The notes beneath the pieces were generated by a model. It was not told the origin of the DNA. It did no database searches and saw only the letters and a list, made by a program, of their open reading frames with translations. Below, in pieces: positions 8,808 through 17,941 of a DNA stretch of 64,000 bases. Within the stretch, counting starts at the first letter, position 1. The number at the start of each line of letters is the position of its first letter. This stretch comes from Brevibacillus_H sp049846925 (GTDB taxonomy: Bacteria; Bacillota; Bacilli; Brevibacillales; Brevibacillaceae): contig NZ_JBNCMT010000002.1 of the NCBI RefSeq assembly GCF_049846925.1, forward strand, positions 124,001 through 188,000, given 5' to 3'. The position numbers and the translations under genes are program-made.

Positions 8808-10184
8808 ATGGAATCGCTATTAGTGCGGCTTCGCTTTCTCAACTACTCACAGGTTGCAGGAATCATCATGCCGCTTCAAATGCTTCAACAACTGCAGCTT
8901 CGTCCCCGTCAACAAATTGTCATCACCCTCGGGAAAAAAGAGGTAACAACAACCGTCTTTCAAGACAAACAAAACATTGAAGGCAATATCGTGAAAATTA
9001 CCAGCCTCCTGAAAAAGCAACTGAACATCCCCCATGGCGGATTAATTCATTTGAAAAAAGAAGAAGAAACCCTGCGGATTGGTCCATCCATCGGAATTGT
9101 CACAACAGGAGTCCGACAGTCTGTACCTAGTCCAATGGGAAACCGCACATCTTTCTTCCACAAGTTGCTTACTGCTCAAAAGGGCAAAGGGGTGTTCTAT
9201 TACATTTTCTCTCCCACTGATGTCGATTGGGATCGCCAGGAAGTAGATGCATGGTTCCTGCGTCCCGACAAGCAAGGGAACTATGTGTGGAAGCGAATGT
9301 CAACTCCACTCCCGGATGTCGTCTATGATCGCATCCCTTCCCGAGCAGCCGAACGGCTTGATTCGGTTCAACAGTTCAAGCTGAAGTGGGTGGCAGAAAC
9401 CAAATTGCCGTTGTTCAATGATGGCTTCTTCGATAAATGGAATATCTATCGCCTCCTATATCCCAATTTGGAGGTACAAGAACATATCCCGGAGACACAC
9501 ATTCTGCCGACTCTGGAAAAAGTGAAAATGATGATTCGCAAGTACCGCATGATCTATCTCAAGCCCAAAAACGGAAGTCTGGGGTATGGCATCGTAAAAT
9601 TGACGAGAAAACTGGACAAAGGCTATGAGGTTTCCTACCACTCCAATATCGGCAACACCAAACGCACATTCAAGACAGTGTCTGCCGCCTTCTCCCATAT
9701 TGCCCGAACCCGTAAACTGGGCTCATATCTCATTCAGCGGGGAATCAATTTGTGTACGTATCAAAATCGCCCCTTCGACTTCCGTGTTCACCTTCATAAA
9801 AATCAGGAAAATGCCTGGGTCGTCTCCTGCATGGCAGCCAAAGTGGCTGGCACCGGCAGTGTAACAACACATGTCCGAACGGGTGGAACAGTCATTCCTG
9901 GTGAAGAATTGCTCCAGTATCTGTTTGGTCAACAAAAGGAATTGGTGTCCAGACGAATTCGTGACGCCGCATTTCGATTGGCTACTGCCATCGAAGAAGC
10001 AAACCAAGCGCCATTGGGTGAGCTTGGATTGGATATGGGAATCGATACACATGGGCAGGTCTGGATGTTCGAAGCCAATTCCAAGCCAGGTCGATCTATC
10101 TTCAAGCATTCCCGTCTGAAGGAAGCCGATAATTTTTCACGTACACTCATTGTTGACTATAGCCGATACCTGGCGAATTTTTAA
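8808..10184 (+). CDS. YheC/YheD-family ATP-grasp protein, copy 3
   Basis: 458 residues with the N-terminal beta domain (FLNYSQVAGIIMPLQML at the start) and a full ATP-grasp part: FSPTDVDWDRQEV, MIYLKPKNGSLGYGIV, PFDFRVHLHKN, ELGLDMGIDTHGQVWMFEANSKPGRS. GGAGG stands 9 bases before the ATG, and only 2 bases separate it from copy 2. The layout matches Bacillus YheD more than YheC. Substrate unknown. Confidence 0.88.
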   Translation: MESLLVRLRFLNYSQVAGIIMPLQMLQQLQLRPRQQIVITLGKKEVTTTVFQDKQNIEGNIVKITSLLKKQLNIPHGGLIHLKKEEETLRIGPSIGIVTTGVRQSVPSPMGNRTSFFHKLLTAQKGKGVFYYIFSPTDVDWDRQEVDAWFLRPDKQGNYVWKRMSTPLPDVVYDRIPSRAAERLDSVQQFKLKWVAETKLPLFNDGFFDKWNIYRLLYPNLEVQEHIPETHILPTLEKVKMMIRKYRMIYLKPKNGSLGYGIVKLTRKLDKGYEVSYHSNIGNTKRTFKTVSAAFSHIARTRKLGSYLIQRGINLCTYQNRPFDFRVHLHKNQENAWVVSCMAAKVAGTGSVTTHVRTGGTVIPGEELLQYLFGQQKELVSRRIRDAAFRLATAIEEANQAPLGELGLDMGIDTHGQVWMFEANSKPGRSIFKHSRLKEADNFSRTLIVDYSRYLANF

Positions 10185-10222
10185 AGCCACCACCATCGTA
10201 GGAATAGGAAGGAGGTAATCCT

Positions 10223-11521
10223 ATGGCCCAAATACGATCAGGGTGGCTAACCATATTACCCTCGGGTCGCTGGTACTTGCAAGGGCTCAAAAAATACAGA
10301 CTGGCAGGACTCATCAAACGAGAGCGATTATTAGCACGAATTGGCCCTGATTTATTAAAGAAACCCGTTTATATCAGTGCTCCTCCTACAGAACCCAATC
10401 GGTTCCGAACCAAAGTGTATTGGGCGCTATCCAACGATCATCTGACGATCGGGCCAATCGTTGGAATCTTAACTGTTGGAGAGGGCAATGCATTTAAAGG
10501 AAATCGAGAAAACTTCAAAGACATTATTCTCACAGGAAAAAGTCTGGGTGCACTTGTCTATGTTTTTTCTCCCAGTGGAATAGACTGGGACAAAAAGCGG
10601 ATCAAAGCGTATCTCTATAATGAACAGGAAGATAATTGGGTTGAATCAGTGATGCCTTTTCCCCATGTCGTGTATAACCGTATACCAACACGAAAGTCTG
10701 AAACCAAAAGCGAAGTGAAACAGACTCTGGATCAATTATCTTCGCTGACAAATGTTACGTTGTTTAATCGGCATTTTTTCAACAAGCACACCTTGTTTCA
10801 AATTTTGGAAAAACGGCACGAAGTAACAGATTTCTTACCGGACACCAAGGTATTGAGCACGTTTGCCCAGTTCCGTAGCTTTGCCATGGACCATCCGTTT
10901 GTTTATCTCAAGCCAACACTAGGAAAAGCAGGAAAAGGCATTATGCGTCTGGATCGCCACCTTCAACGCTGGCGCCTTCGACGTGTGTCTGATCAAGAGG
11001 CAATTACGCAATACTTTGTCAAGCTTGATCAAGTGTGGAAATCGATTCGTCAACAAACAAAAACCAACCGTTATATCCTTCAACAGGGCATCCAACTTGC
11101 AAAATACAAGAATCGTCCATTCGACGTACGTGTCTTGATCCAAAAAGACGGTAGCGGAGAATGGGGAATCACAGGCGTAGGAATCCGTCGGGCGGGCGCA
11201 AAAAGTATAACGACGCATGTTCCCCGAGGCGGCTCCATTCTGCCGACCAGCAAGGTATTAACGGCCTTGTTTCAGGAGCGAGCTGAAGAGATTTATCGAC
11301 GAGTAGAAGAAACGGCCTTGACAATTGCTCATGTGCTAAATGACGAGATAGAGGATTTGGCAGAGATGTCAATGGATTTGGGGCTCACACCAGAAGGGAA
11401 GCTGTATTTCTTCGAAGCCAATGCGAAGCCAGAAAAATTCGATGAACCTGCCATTCGCAACTCTTCTCTTGCGAATTTGATTTACTACTCTCAATATGTT
11501 TCAGCGTTTGGTTGCGGTTAA
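10223..11521 (+). CDS. YheC/YheD-family ATP-grasp protein, copy 4
   Basis: 432 residues: a divergent N-terminal domain (about 1-95), then FSPSGIDWDKKRI, FVYLKPTLGKAGKGIM, FDVRVLIQKDGSGEWG and EMSMDLGLTPEGKLYFFEANAKPEKF. In the last motif the usual second aspartate of the GID/GVD segment is replaced (MSMDLGLTPEG), so metal binding may differ from the other copies. A strong AAGGAGG precedes the ATG. Last gene of the run, followed by a terminator. Confidence 0.87.
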   Translation: MAQIRSGWLTILPSGRWYLQGLKKYRLAGLIKRERLLARIGPDLLKKPVYISAPPTEPNRFRTKVYWALSNDHLTIGPIVGILTVGEGNAFKGNRENFKDIILTGKSLGALVYVFSPSGIDWDKKRIKAYLYNEQEDNWVESVMPFPHVVYNRIPTRKSETKSEVKQTLDQLSSLTNVTLFNRHFFNKHTLFQILEKRHEVTDFLPDTKVLSTFAQFRSFAMDHPFVYLKPTLGKAGKGIMRLDRHLQRWRLRRVSDQEAITQYFVKLDQVWKSIRQQTKTNRYILQQGIQLAKYKNRPFDVRVLIQKDGSGEWGITGVGIRRAGAKSITTHVPRGGSILPTSKVLTALFQERAEEIYRRVEETALTIAHVLNDEIEDLAEMSMDLGLTPEGKLYFFEANAKPEKFDEPAIRNSSLANLIYYSQYVSAFGCG

Positions 11522-11547
11522 ATTTTTTACTCTGTCAACAAAAAATA

Positions 11548-11583
11548 CGCCATCGTGATGAATGTTCACGGTGGCGTTTTTTT
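11548..11583 (+). terminator. Terminator of the ATP-grasp cluster
   Basis: ACGCCATCGTGA (11548-11559) pairs with TCACGGTGGCGT (11566-11577), with seven T at 11577-11583. Confidence 0.85.
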
Positions 11584-11634
11584 CAGTGATCCAACGATTC
11601 TGTTTTCCGTTACTATGTGCATTATTCCACTGTA

Positions 11635-11805
11635 CTACTGCTCATCATCTGCAAGCGGCTCTCCCAGAATTCGCTCCTTGTTATTGAGAAACTCACGCAT
11701 AATCATAAAATGATCCGTCGATTCTAACGTTCGCTCCTCTAGCCCTTCGGATGTCAGGTAGTAGATCACTTCCACTTCACGATAAATTTTGTCTGGCCTA
11801 CCGTT
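11635..11805 (-). other. Short reading frame without a clear start codon
   Basis: On the minus strand a frame just beyond the end of the DinB-like gene reads KIYREVEVIYYLTSEGLEER and continues to a stop at 11635-11637 after roughly 50 sensible residues ending in GEPLADDEQ. No ATG, GTG or TTG stands at a plausible N-terminus except an internal GTG, and no ribosome binding site is evident. It may be a small gene with an unusual start or the tail of a lost gene. I do not recognise it. Confidence 0.3.
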
Positions 11806-12286
11806 ACATCGGGAGCCTTTTTTTCATCAAGACGATCTGCCCTATATGATAGGCGTTGTGTGTACATAAATTAGAAATTGCTCCCCACCATCGAGCTTCC
11901 GGTGCAAAAGTAGGAATTGGCTCATCCAGTTTGGATTCATCACAGGCAGCGAGTGTCTCTCTCCAGTCTGCGAAGGATCGGTTCAATTTATCCACTGTCA
12001 GTTGCCACTCATCCTCTGTTATTTCAGTCCCGCTCACACTGAATGTCATCTCATTGTCAACCTTATCGAATGCGTCCTTCCCTTCCTTGAACCTGCGGAG
12101 CCAACGATAATTCCAGAATGTTAGGTGATGCACGATTTGCCAAATGGAAGTTGCCTCATTTTCACTCCAAGCCGCCTGCTCTGCGGTCAATCCTGCCAAT
12201 GCCTCTTCAATCGTAGGAAACCAGCTTGGGTCATTTTGACAGGCAGCCAGTTGGTCTAATAATACATCTTTCTTGCCATCTACCAC
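11804..12286 (-). CDS. DinB-like four-helix protein
   Basis: 160 residues of the DinB/YfiT-like fold. The histidines expected to bind a metal are in IVHHLTFWNYRWL near residue 50 and HNAYHIGQIVLMKK at the C-terminus. Members include thiol-dependent transferases (bacillithiol S-transferases), but the substrate here cannot be told. I chose the GTG at 12284-12286, 9 bases after GAGAGG; an ATG three codons upstream overlaps that binding site. Confidence 0.8.
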   Translation of the reverse strand: MVDGKKDVLLDQLAACQNDPSWFPTIEEALAGLTAEQAAWSENEATSIWQIVHHLTFWNYRWLRRFKEGKDAFDKVDNEMTFSVSGTEITEDEWQLTVDKLNRSFADWRETLAACDESKLDEPIPTFAPEARWWGAISNLCTHNAYHIGQIVLMKKRLPM

Positions 12287-12482
12287 ACACAACATCCTCT
12301 CTGTTCATTCCTCATTTATTTACCGTAAAGATTATGTACCTAACTATAATAGGAACAGCATGCTGTGGTAAATATTTCAAAAATATTTTCCTGAACCAAC
12401 AAGGCAGGTTTCTTGCTGTCCATTGTACATCCAAGTTTGATACAATTATGGGTAACCTGAAAAGTGAAAGAAGGGATCTTCT

Positions 12483-13433
12483 GTGAAATATCGCAGACTA
12501 GGCAAAACTGGACTCAAGGTAAGTGAAATCAGCTTGGGCAGTTGGCTTACATATGGTGGTTCCGTCGAGGCGGAACACTCCAAACAAATTATCCATCGTG
12601 CCTACGAGTTGGGTATCAACTTTTTCGATACCGCTAATGTATATGCCCAAGGCGAAACAGAAAAAGTCGTGGGCCAGGCACTCGGAACACTTCCAAGAGA
12701 ATCATATGTACTTGCGACCAAAGTCTTCTTTCCTATGGGTGAAGGCCCCAATGACCAAGGTCTCTCCCGAAAGCATGTCTTCGAACAATTGCATGCCAGC
12801 TTGAAACGGCTGCAAGTAGACTATGTTGACATCTACTACTGCCACCGCTTCGATCCAGATACTCAAATCGAAGAAACATTGCGCACCATCGACGATCTCA
12901 TTCGCCAGGGTAAAATCATGTATGCTGGAGTCAGTCAGTGGACAGCAGCCCAGATTCAGACAGCTCTCGGAGTAGCAGATCGTTATCTTCTGGATCGCAT
13001 CGTGGTTAACCAGCCTGCCTACAACCTGCTCAACCGTTATATCGAAGATGAGATTCTCCCGCTCTGCGAAGAAAAAGGTATCGCACAAGTTGTTTACTCT
13101 CCGCTCGCCCAAGGCGTACTGACCGGTAAATACCGCAAAGGTGAGGCAGCTCCTGCAGGCAGCCGTGGTGCTGCACGTGAGGTGGGCCCCACCATGAAGA
13201 ACTACCTTGGAGACGAGAATTTGATAAAAGCTGAAAAGCTCTATCATCTGGCAAAAGAAGCCAACCTGAGCTTGTCTCATCTCAGCATTGCCTGGGTACT
13301 TAGACAAAAAGGGGTAGCAAGTGCAATCGTTGGAGCTTCCCGTATCGAACAGTTGGAGGATAATGTGAAAGCTTGCGATGTTACACTGCCCGTGGATGTA
13401 CTTCAACAAATCGAGACGATATTACAGTCGTAG
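12483..13433 (+). CDS. Aldo/keto reductase
   Basis: 316 residues, an NADPH-dependent TIM-barrel oxidoreductase similar to the potassium-channel beta subunit/YghZ branch. The catalytic tetrad is visible: Asp and Tyr in FFDTANVYAQG, Lys in LATKVFFPMG, His in IYYCHRFDPD. The cofactor-binding end AIVGASRIEQLEDNVKA is intact. The start is GTG with GAAGGGAT upstream. The LysE-type gene follows 14 bases after the stop, so the two are probably co-transcribed. Natural substrate unknown. Confidence 0.9.
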   Translation: MKYRRLGKTGLKVSEISLGSWLTYGGSVEAEHSKQIIHRAYELGINFFDTANVYAQGETEKVVGQALGTLPRESYVLATKVFFPMGEGPNDQGLSRKHVFEQLHASLKRLQVDYVDIYYCHRFDPDTQIEETLRTIDDLIRQGKIMYAGVSQWTAAQIQTALGVADRYLLDRIVVNQPAYNLLNRYIEDEILPLCEEKGIAQVVYSPLAQGVLTGKYRKGEAAPAGSRGAAREVGPTMKNYLGDENLIKAEKLYHLAKEANLSLSHLSIAWVLRQKGVASAIVGASRIEQLEDNVKACDVTLPVDVLQQIETILQS

Positions 13434-13447
13434 GAGTTACGAAAACT

Positions 13448-14053
13448 ATGTGGCAAGCCATTACACACGGATTTATTTTAGCATTCGGGCTTATTTTGCC
13501 CTTAGGTGTACAAAACGTATTTATCTTTAATCAGGGAGCACAACGAGGATGGCTCCGGTCATTGCCAGTCATCCTCACTGCTTCCCTTTGCGACACACTG
13601 CTGATTTCATTGGCTGTCGTCGGCGTCTCTGCCGTTGTATTAGAATTTGCAATCATTCGGCTAATTCTCACCTGGGGTGGATTTCTCTTTCTCATCTACA
13701 TGGGGTGGCTTACTTGGAAAAGCACTCCGCAACAGACAGAGAACAGCAATGAACAGTGGACGGCCAAAAGGCAAATCATGTTTGCACTGTCCGTTTCCCT
13801 GTTAAATCCACATGCCATCCTCGACACGATCGGCGTCATTGGAACCAGTTCTCTTGCCTATTCTCAGTTACCCGCCAAAATCGCTTTCACCCTAACCTGC
13901 ATCGGTGTATCCTGGATCTGGTTTTTGAGTCTAGCTTATGCTGGCAAACTGGTTGGACAGCTTGGAAATTCTGATGCGTTTATCGTCCTGTTGAATAAAG
14001 TATCGGCTGTGATCATGTGGGGCTCTGCGATCTACCTTGTCTCACAACTGTGA
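13448..14053 (+). CDS. LysE-family amino-acid exporter
   Basis: 201 residues, about six membrane helices, with the LysE/ArgO hallmark GLILPLGVQNVFIFNQG near the N-terminus and SLLNPHAILDTIGVIG in the middle, both resembling arginine/lysine exporters of the ArgO type. TAGGAG, partly formed by the stop of the aldo/keto reductase gene, lies 11 bases before the ATG. Exports basic amino acids in known relatives; specificity here is inferred. Confidence 0.87.
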   Translation: MWQAITHGFILAFGLILPLGVQNVFIFNQGAQRGWLRSLPVILTASLCDTLLISLAVVGVSAVVLEFAIIRLILTWGGFLFLIYMGWLTWKSTPQQTENSNEQWTAKRQIMFALSVSLLNPHAILDTIGVIGTSSLAYSQLPAKIAFTLTCIGVSWIWFLSLAYAGKLVGQLGNSDAFIVLLNKVSAVIMWGSAIYLVSQL

Positions 14054-14141
14054 ATGTTCCTGTAATTCTCCCCAATGAATGCCAATTCTCTTCCTTGTTA
14101 AAAATGATGATAACAACCAGAGCACACTGGCAAACAAATAC

Positions 14142-14170
14142 AAAGACCCCCTGCGTGGGAGGTCTTTTTT
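14142..14170 (+). terminator. Terminator after the LysE-type gene
   Basis: AAAGACC (14142-14148) pairs with GGTCTTT (14161-14167) and runs into TTTTTT. Confidence 0.8.
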
Positions 14171-14186
14171 GCTAGGAGGGGAAAAC

Positions 14187-14612
14187 ATGAAGACGACAGG
14201 TAACTACGAAAAGCTTTTTCAGTCGCTCAAGAAGCTCGACAAAAATCAAGCTTGCGTCACACACATCAAGGACCTGACGGAAATACACGAAATCTGGAAC
14301 TTTTACGAAAGACTTACCTTGGAAGAACTTCGCTTGATTGGTGCCGCCATCAAAAAAACAGAGGCGCTTCTCGGGTATTTACCTTTTTGCTTTTCTACGA
14401 TCCCTTTTGTATTTTTGGTTTTTTCGGCCAAGCTCTCCAATCTGGTAGCAGAAGATTTGAAAATCCTGTTGATCACGATACTCGTTCTGACACTGCTTGC
14501 CATCTATCTCATTCAACAGCATTTTAAACATAAATCCTATAACACACTGCACCGCCATATTGTAGAATCGATCATCAAAATCAAGGAATCAGCAGAAAAA
14601 TCGGCTCACTGA
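14187..14612 (+). CDS. Two-helix membrane protein of unknown function
   Basis: 141 residues: a charged N-terminal ~65 residues, membrane helices at about 69-88 and 94-112, then a short helical tail. GGAGGGG stands 6 bases before the ATG. I recognise no family. Its 3' end overlaps by 7 bases the convergent gene at 14606. Confidence 0.7.
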   Translation: MKTTGNYEKLFQSLKKLDKNQACVTHIKDLTEIHEIWNFYERLTLEELRLIGAAIKKTEALLGYLPFCFSTIPFVFLVFSAKLSNLVAEDLKILLITILVLTLLAIYLIQQHFKHKSYNTLHRHIVESIIKIKESAEKSAH

Positions 14613-15133
14613 GTTTTTTTGCATGCCATTACGTCTTTGTATAATTTCTTCAGCGAAGTCAGGCTCGCCTCATCCACACCAAAATGGACACCATCAAACC
14701 AAAATTGTCCAGGCAAAGAGTTTACCTTCTGTTCTTGCAGCCATGTCAATTGAGTACGAACCGCCTCTTCCGTATGATCAATTGCTTTTCGCACATGAAG
14801 ATGCCTCTCGATTTCAGAGCGATATTTTTCATAAATGAATTGAAATGAAGAGGAATCTTCCTGTTCGGCGAGCCGGTACAATGCCAGCTCAATCTGGAGC
14901 CAGCACGTGACATAGAAGTGAAACTCCCAGAACAGAACTGTCAGCGCTTCTGTAACTGATTGGGGATCATTGGTATGCTTGTATTCCTGGAAAGCATGCT
15001 CTGCCTCAACTGTTCGTTCCCGGATGACCTCTACATGGTTGATGGCTCCCCTGTAGAACTTGCCGATAATCTGAAAAAGCATGGGGGCTGTCCGCTTCGG
15101 CAATCCTCTGTAACGATTCTCCGTATCTCGCAC
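14606..15133 (-). CDS. Hypothetical protein, helical
   Basis: 175 residues, rich in Glu, Lys and aromatic residues, predicted mainly helical, with no signal peptide or membrane segment. No family recognised. The start is likely the GTG at 15131-15133, 8 bases after GAGGTGAG; another GTG four codons upstream overlaps that site. Confidence 0.6.
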   Translation of the reverse strand: MRDTENRYRGLPKRTAPMLFQIIGKFYRGAINHVEVIRERTVEAEHAFQEYKHTNDPQSVTEALTVLFWEFHFYVTCWLQIELALYRLAEQEDSSSFQFIYEKYRSEIERHLHVRKAIDHTEEAVRTQLTWLQEQKVNSLPGQFWFDGVHFGVDEASLTSLKKLYKDVMACKKTQ

Positions 15134-15225
15134 TGTACCACTCACCTCGCTACTCTAATGATTTCCCAAACAAGAAAAAAGACATGAGGTTTATTTAATC
15201 ATCCCCCATGCCACTTCCTTCTTCT

Positions 15226-15516
15226 TTATCGATATACTCGAGTTACAAATCCACCGCAGCCGCATTGATCAACATATTCGATACGCTCGAAGCCGATCTC
15301 CATAGCAGGGAGAATTAGTTCCAAACGTGGAATGAGCCAACTGGCAGGATCACCACAACCGGCTGGGGTGACCAGATTAACGTAGAACCCTTTCTCCGTC
15401 TCGTCTACTCCTTTGACTGCATCAGCAACCAACTCTTCCACATGATCTACATAGTATTCATCTTCTAAATTTAGCGACCAATCATTTGCTTTCCGACTCT
15501 TCTCTTGGAAGCTCAT
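15226..15516 (-). CDS. Small CGCGG-motif protein, possible radical-SAM-modified peptide precursor
   Basis: 96 residues: NDWSLNLEDEYY, GFYVNLVTPAGCGDPASWL and the C-terminal YVDQCGCGGFVTRVY. From memory this matches the small CGCGG family annotated as a putative radical-SAM-modified RiPP, found in haloarchaea and some Bacillales. No radical-SAM gene lies in this window, so the modification is inference only. Three Cys lie in a GCGD...QCGCGG arrangement. GGAGGTG 8 bases before the ATG at 15514-15516 decides the start. Confidence 0.6.
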   Translation of the reverse strand: MSFQEKSRKANDWSLNLEDEYYVDHVEELVADAVKGVDETEKGFYVNLVTPAGCGDPASWLIPRLELILPAMEIGFERIEYVDQCGCGGFVTRVYR

Positions 15517-15751
15517 TCTCATCACCTCCAAGATCATTATATGACTTTGCCCAATGCTCTCTTGGTGATTCCTATCACAGTTAGAAAGCTATTTTTATCA
15601 TCTAATTATGTACGTTTTTTCTGAAAATTGTCACTTTACTTGCAAGTTTTTTTCATATCTACATTGGAAAACGACAGATAATTCAGTAAAATATGTATTG
15701 TAGTCTAATTCAAGTTTGATGAATCTATCAACTATTTATGGAGGGATTTAC

Positions 15752-17356
15752 TTGACGCACGAACCAACTCACTTTGCATCGGACGTAGCGGTTACCATCC
15801 CGGAATACTACAATTTTGCGCAACAGGTCGACTTGTATGCTGGCCAGCATCCAGACAAACCAGCTCTGATCATCGTGAATGATGACGAGGATACAAAACA
15901 GATTTCCTATCATGAATTGAATCAATACGTAAACCAGATCGGTAATGCGCTTGGAACGCTGGGAATTACGCAGGGTGATAAAGTAATTGTATTAGTCCCT
16001 CGCGGTATCGAGGCATATGGAATCTATTTGGCACTAAACAAAATTGGCAGCGTTATCATGCCTTGCTCAGAACTGCTTCGCGGCAAGGATATTGAGTATC
16101 GGGCCAAGCATGCTGGTGCCAAAGCAATCCTGGCATTCACCGGAATTCGGGAAGAAGTCGATACCATTCGCACCTCCTGCCCGACAGTTGAACACTACAT
16201 TCTGCTAGGTGGCCAACATGATGACTGGCTCTCTTTTGAAGAGTTGGTCGAGAGTGCATCACCTGAGCTTTCAGCAGTGGAAACACGCTCCGAGGACTTG
16301 GCATTCCTCTCGTATACTTCCGGAACTACAGGTGGACCCAAGGGTGTCATGCATGTCCACGGTTGGCCTTTTGCCCATTTGGCTGTAGCCGCTACCTACT
16401 GGCTGGATGTCCGTGAAGACGACATCGTCTGGGCGACGGCTGGTCCCGGTTGGGCGAAGTGGATTTGGAGTCCATTTGTATCGACGCTTGGAAAAGGAGC
16501 AACTGCCTTTGTCTATCAAGGTAAGTTCTCACCCGATAAATATCTTCACTTGCTGGAAAAATTCCCGATTTCCGTACTTTGTGCCACACCAACCGAGTAT
16601 CGCCTGATGGCAAAAGTATCAGGGATTGAAAACTATCAGATTACGCATCTGCGTTCTTCCTGCTCGGCTGGTGAACCGCTCAATCGGGAAGTCATTGATA
16701 CATTTGATCGCGCATTCGGAATTACGGTTCGTGATGGATATGGACAAACGGAAAACACACTGCTTGTCGGGACATTTGTGGGAGTGGAACCACGCCCTGG
16801 CTCTATGGGCCGCCCTTCTCCTGTAGTGAAAGTGGCTATCATCGATGAGGAAGGCAAGGAATTGCCAGTGGGACAGGTAGGTGACATCGCCATCGAACGT
16901 GGGATGATCGCATTGTTCAGAGGGTATCTGAATGATCCAGAGCGTACCTCTCGTGCCTTCCGGGGGAATTGGTATGTAACGGGAGATCAAGGCCGCATGG
17001 ACGAAGACGGCTACATCTGGTTTGAAGGGCGTTCTGACGATATTATCATTTCTTCTGGTTATACAATTGGCCCGTTTGAGGTAGAGGATGCACTCGTAAA
17101 GCATCCTGCAGTAGCTGAATGCGCTGCAGTAGCAAGCCCTGATCCAGACCGGGGGCATGTGGTGAAAGCATTTATTGTCCTGAAAAAAGGCTATGAAGGC
17201 AGTGAAGAGATGGTTAAGGAACTGCAAGATCACACCAAGCACCTGACTGCCCCTTACAAGTACCCTCGCAAAATTGAGTTTGTGCCTGAGCTGCCCAAGA
17301 CCACTTCCGGTAAAATCCGCCGAATTGAATTGCGCAAACAGGAAGCAGGCTACTAA
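15752..17356 (+). CDS. Acyl-CoA ligase (AMP-forming, acetyl/medium-chain type)
   Basis: 534 residues of the ANL superfamily. Motifs in order: A3 LSYTSGTTGGPKGVMH (P-loop), A5 DGYGQTEN, A7 YVTGDQGRMDEDGYIWF, A8 GRSDDIIISSGYTIGPFEVE, and the catalytic Lys near the end in PKTTSGKIRRIELR. It activates a carboxylic acid to acyl-AMP and then acyl-CoA; the sequence suggests the acetyl or medium-chain group (YtcI/AcsA-like), the exact acid is unknown. The start is TTG at 15752, 6 bases after GGAGGG; an upstream in-frame ATG lacks a binding site. Confidence 0.9.
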   Translation: MTHEPTHFASDVAVTIPEYYNFAQQVDLYAGQHPDKPALIIVNDDEDTKQISYHELNQYVNQIGNALGTLGITQGDKVIVLVPRGIEAYGIYLALNKIGSVIMPCSELLRGKDIEYRAKHAGAKAILAFTGIREEVDTIRTSCPTVEHYILLGGQHDDWLSFEELVESASPELSAVETRSEDLAFLSYTSGTTGGPKGVMHVHGWPFAHLAVAATYWLDVREDDIVWATAGPGWAKWIWSPFVSTLGKGATAFVYQGKFSPDKYLHLLEKFPISVLCATPTEYRLMAKVSGIENYQITHLRSSCSAGEPLNREVIDTFDRAFGITVRDGYGQTENTLLVGTFVGVEPRPGSMGRPSPVVKVAIIDEEGKELPVGQVGDIAIERGMIALFRGYLNDPERTSRAFRGNWYVTGDQGRMDEDGYIWFEGRSDDIIISSGYTIGPFEVEDALVKHPAVAECAAVASPDPDRGHVVKAFIVLKKGYEGSEEMVKELQDHTKHLTAPYKYPRKIEFVPELPKTTSGKIRRIELRKQEAGY

Positions 17357-17378
17357 AAATTGAATCTCACCACTAATT

Positions 17379-17413
17379 AAGGGCACTCGCTGGATTGCGG
17401 CGGTGCCTTTTTT
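17379..17413 (+). terminator. Terminator of the acyl-CoA ligase gene
   Basis: AAGGGCAC (17379-17386) pairs with GTGCCTT (17403-17409), followed by a run of T. Confidence 0.75.
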
Positions 17414-17494
17414 TCGCTTTTGGGGAAGATTTTACAGGGGAATTGTCAATAATAGGTAGCATGAAAACATACAAACGGAGACGGAGGATTTCCA

Positions 17495-17872
17495 TTGAAA
17501 AAGCAGTTAACCGTTGGATCGCTGATTCCCCACAACATGATTCCTGCTGATACACCCACCAAGATAAAACCTGTTCTCCAAGACACCCGGCAGCCTACCA
17601 AGCTGCTGCGACCGTCCATTCGACTCATTCAACATGGACAGGAATTCGTGGTAACGCCAACAAGCGGTCAGACTCTCTTGGAAGCCGCACTGAATCAGAC
17701 CATTCCACTCGATTACAAATGTCAAAAAGGTACCTGTGGCAGATGTACAGTGAAAATCATGGAAGGACAGTCGCAATTAGAACGTCCTAATCAGGTTGAA
17801 CATGGTAAGCTTGGGAATCAATTGCTGAACGGATATCGTCTTGCCTGCCAGAGTCTGATCGTAAACAAATAA
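17495..17872 (+). CDS. 2Fe-2S ferredoxin domain protein
   Basis: 125 residues: an unusual ~45-residue N-terminal extension and then a plant-type [2Fe-2S] fold. The four cluster cysteines are CQKGTCGRC (three) and RLACQS (fourth). Electron carrier; its partner is unknown. The start is TTG, 7 bases after GGAGG. It stands alone between two terminators. Confidence 0.85.
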   Translation: MKKQLTVGSLIPHNMIPADTPTKIKPVLQDTRQPTKLLRPSIRLIQHGQEFVVTPTSGQTLLEAALNQTIPLDYKCQKGTCGRCTVKIMEGQSQLERPNQVEHGKLGNQLLNGYRLACQSLIVNK

Positions 17873-17937
17873 TCCCCTAAAGAAACCCACCCGACACTAG
17901 CTATCGCTGGCATCAGGCGGGGCCCCAGGGGATTTTT
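17871..17937. terminator. Long terminator hairpin between convergent genes
   Basis: AATCCCCT (17871-17878) pairs with AGGGGATT (17927-17934); a nested GC-rich inner stem and T-runs are visible. It separates the ferredoxin gene from the convergent DUF5666 gene. Confidence 0.65.
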
Positions 17938-17941
17938 CATA

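Noticed and set aside
12702..13409. 235-codon minus-strand frame
   Set aside because: Lies wholly opposite the aldo/keto reductase gene, whose motifs and start are clear; a shadow frame.
16619..17386. 255-codon minus-strand frame
   Set aside because: Antisense of the acyl-CoA ligase gene, with no start signal or recognisable motif.
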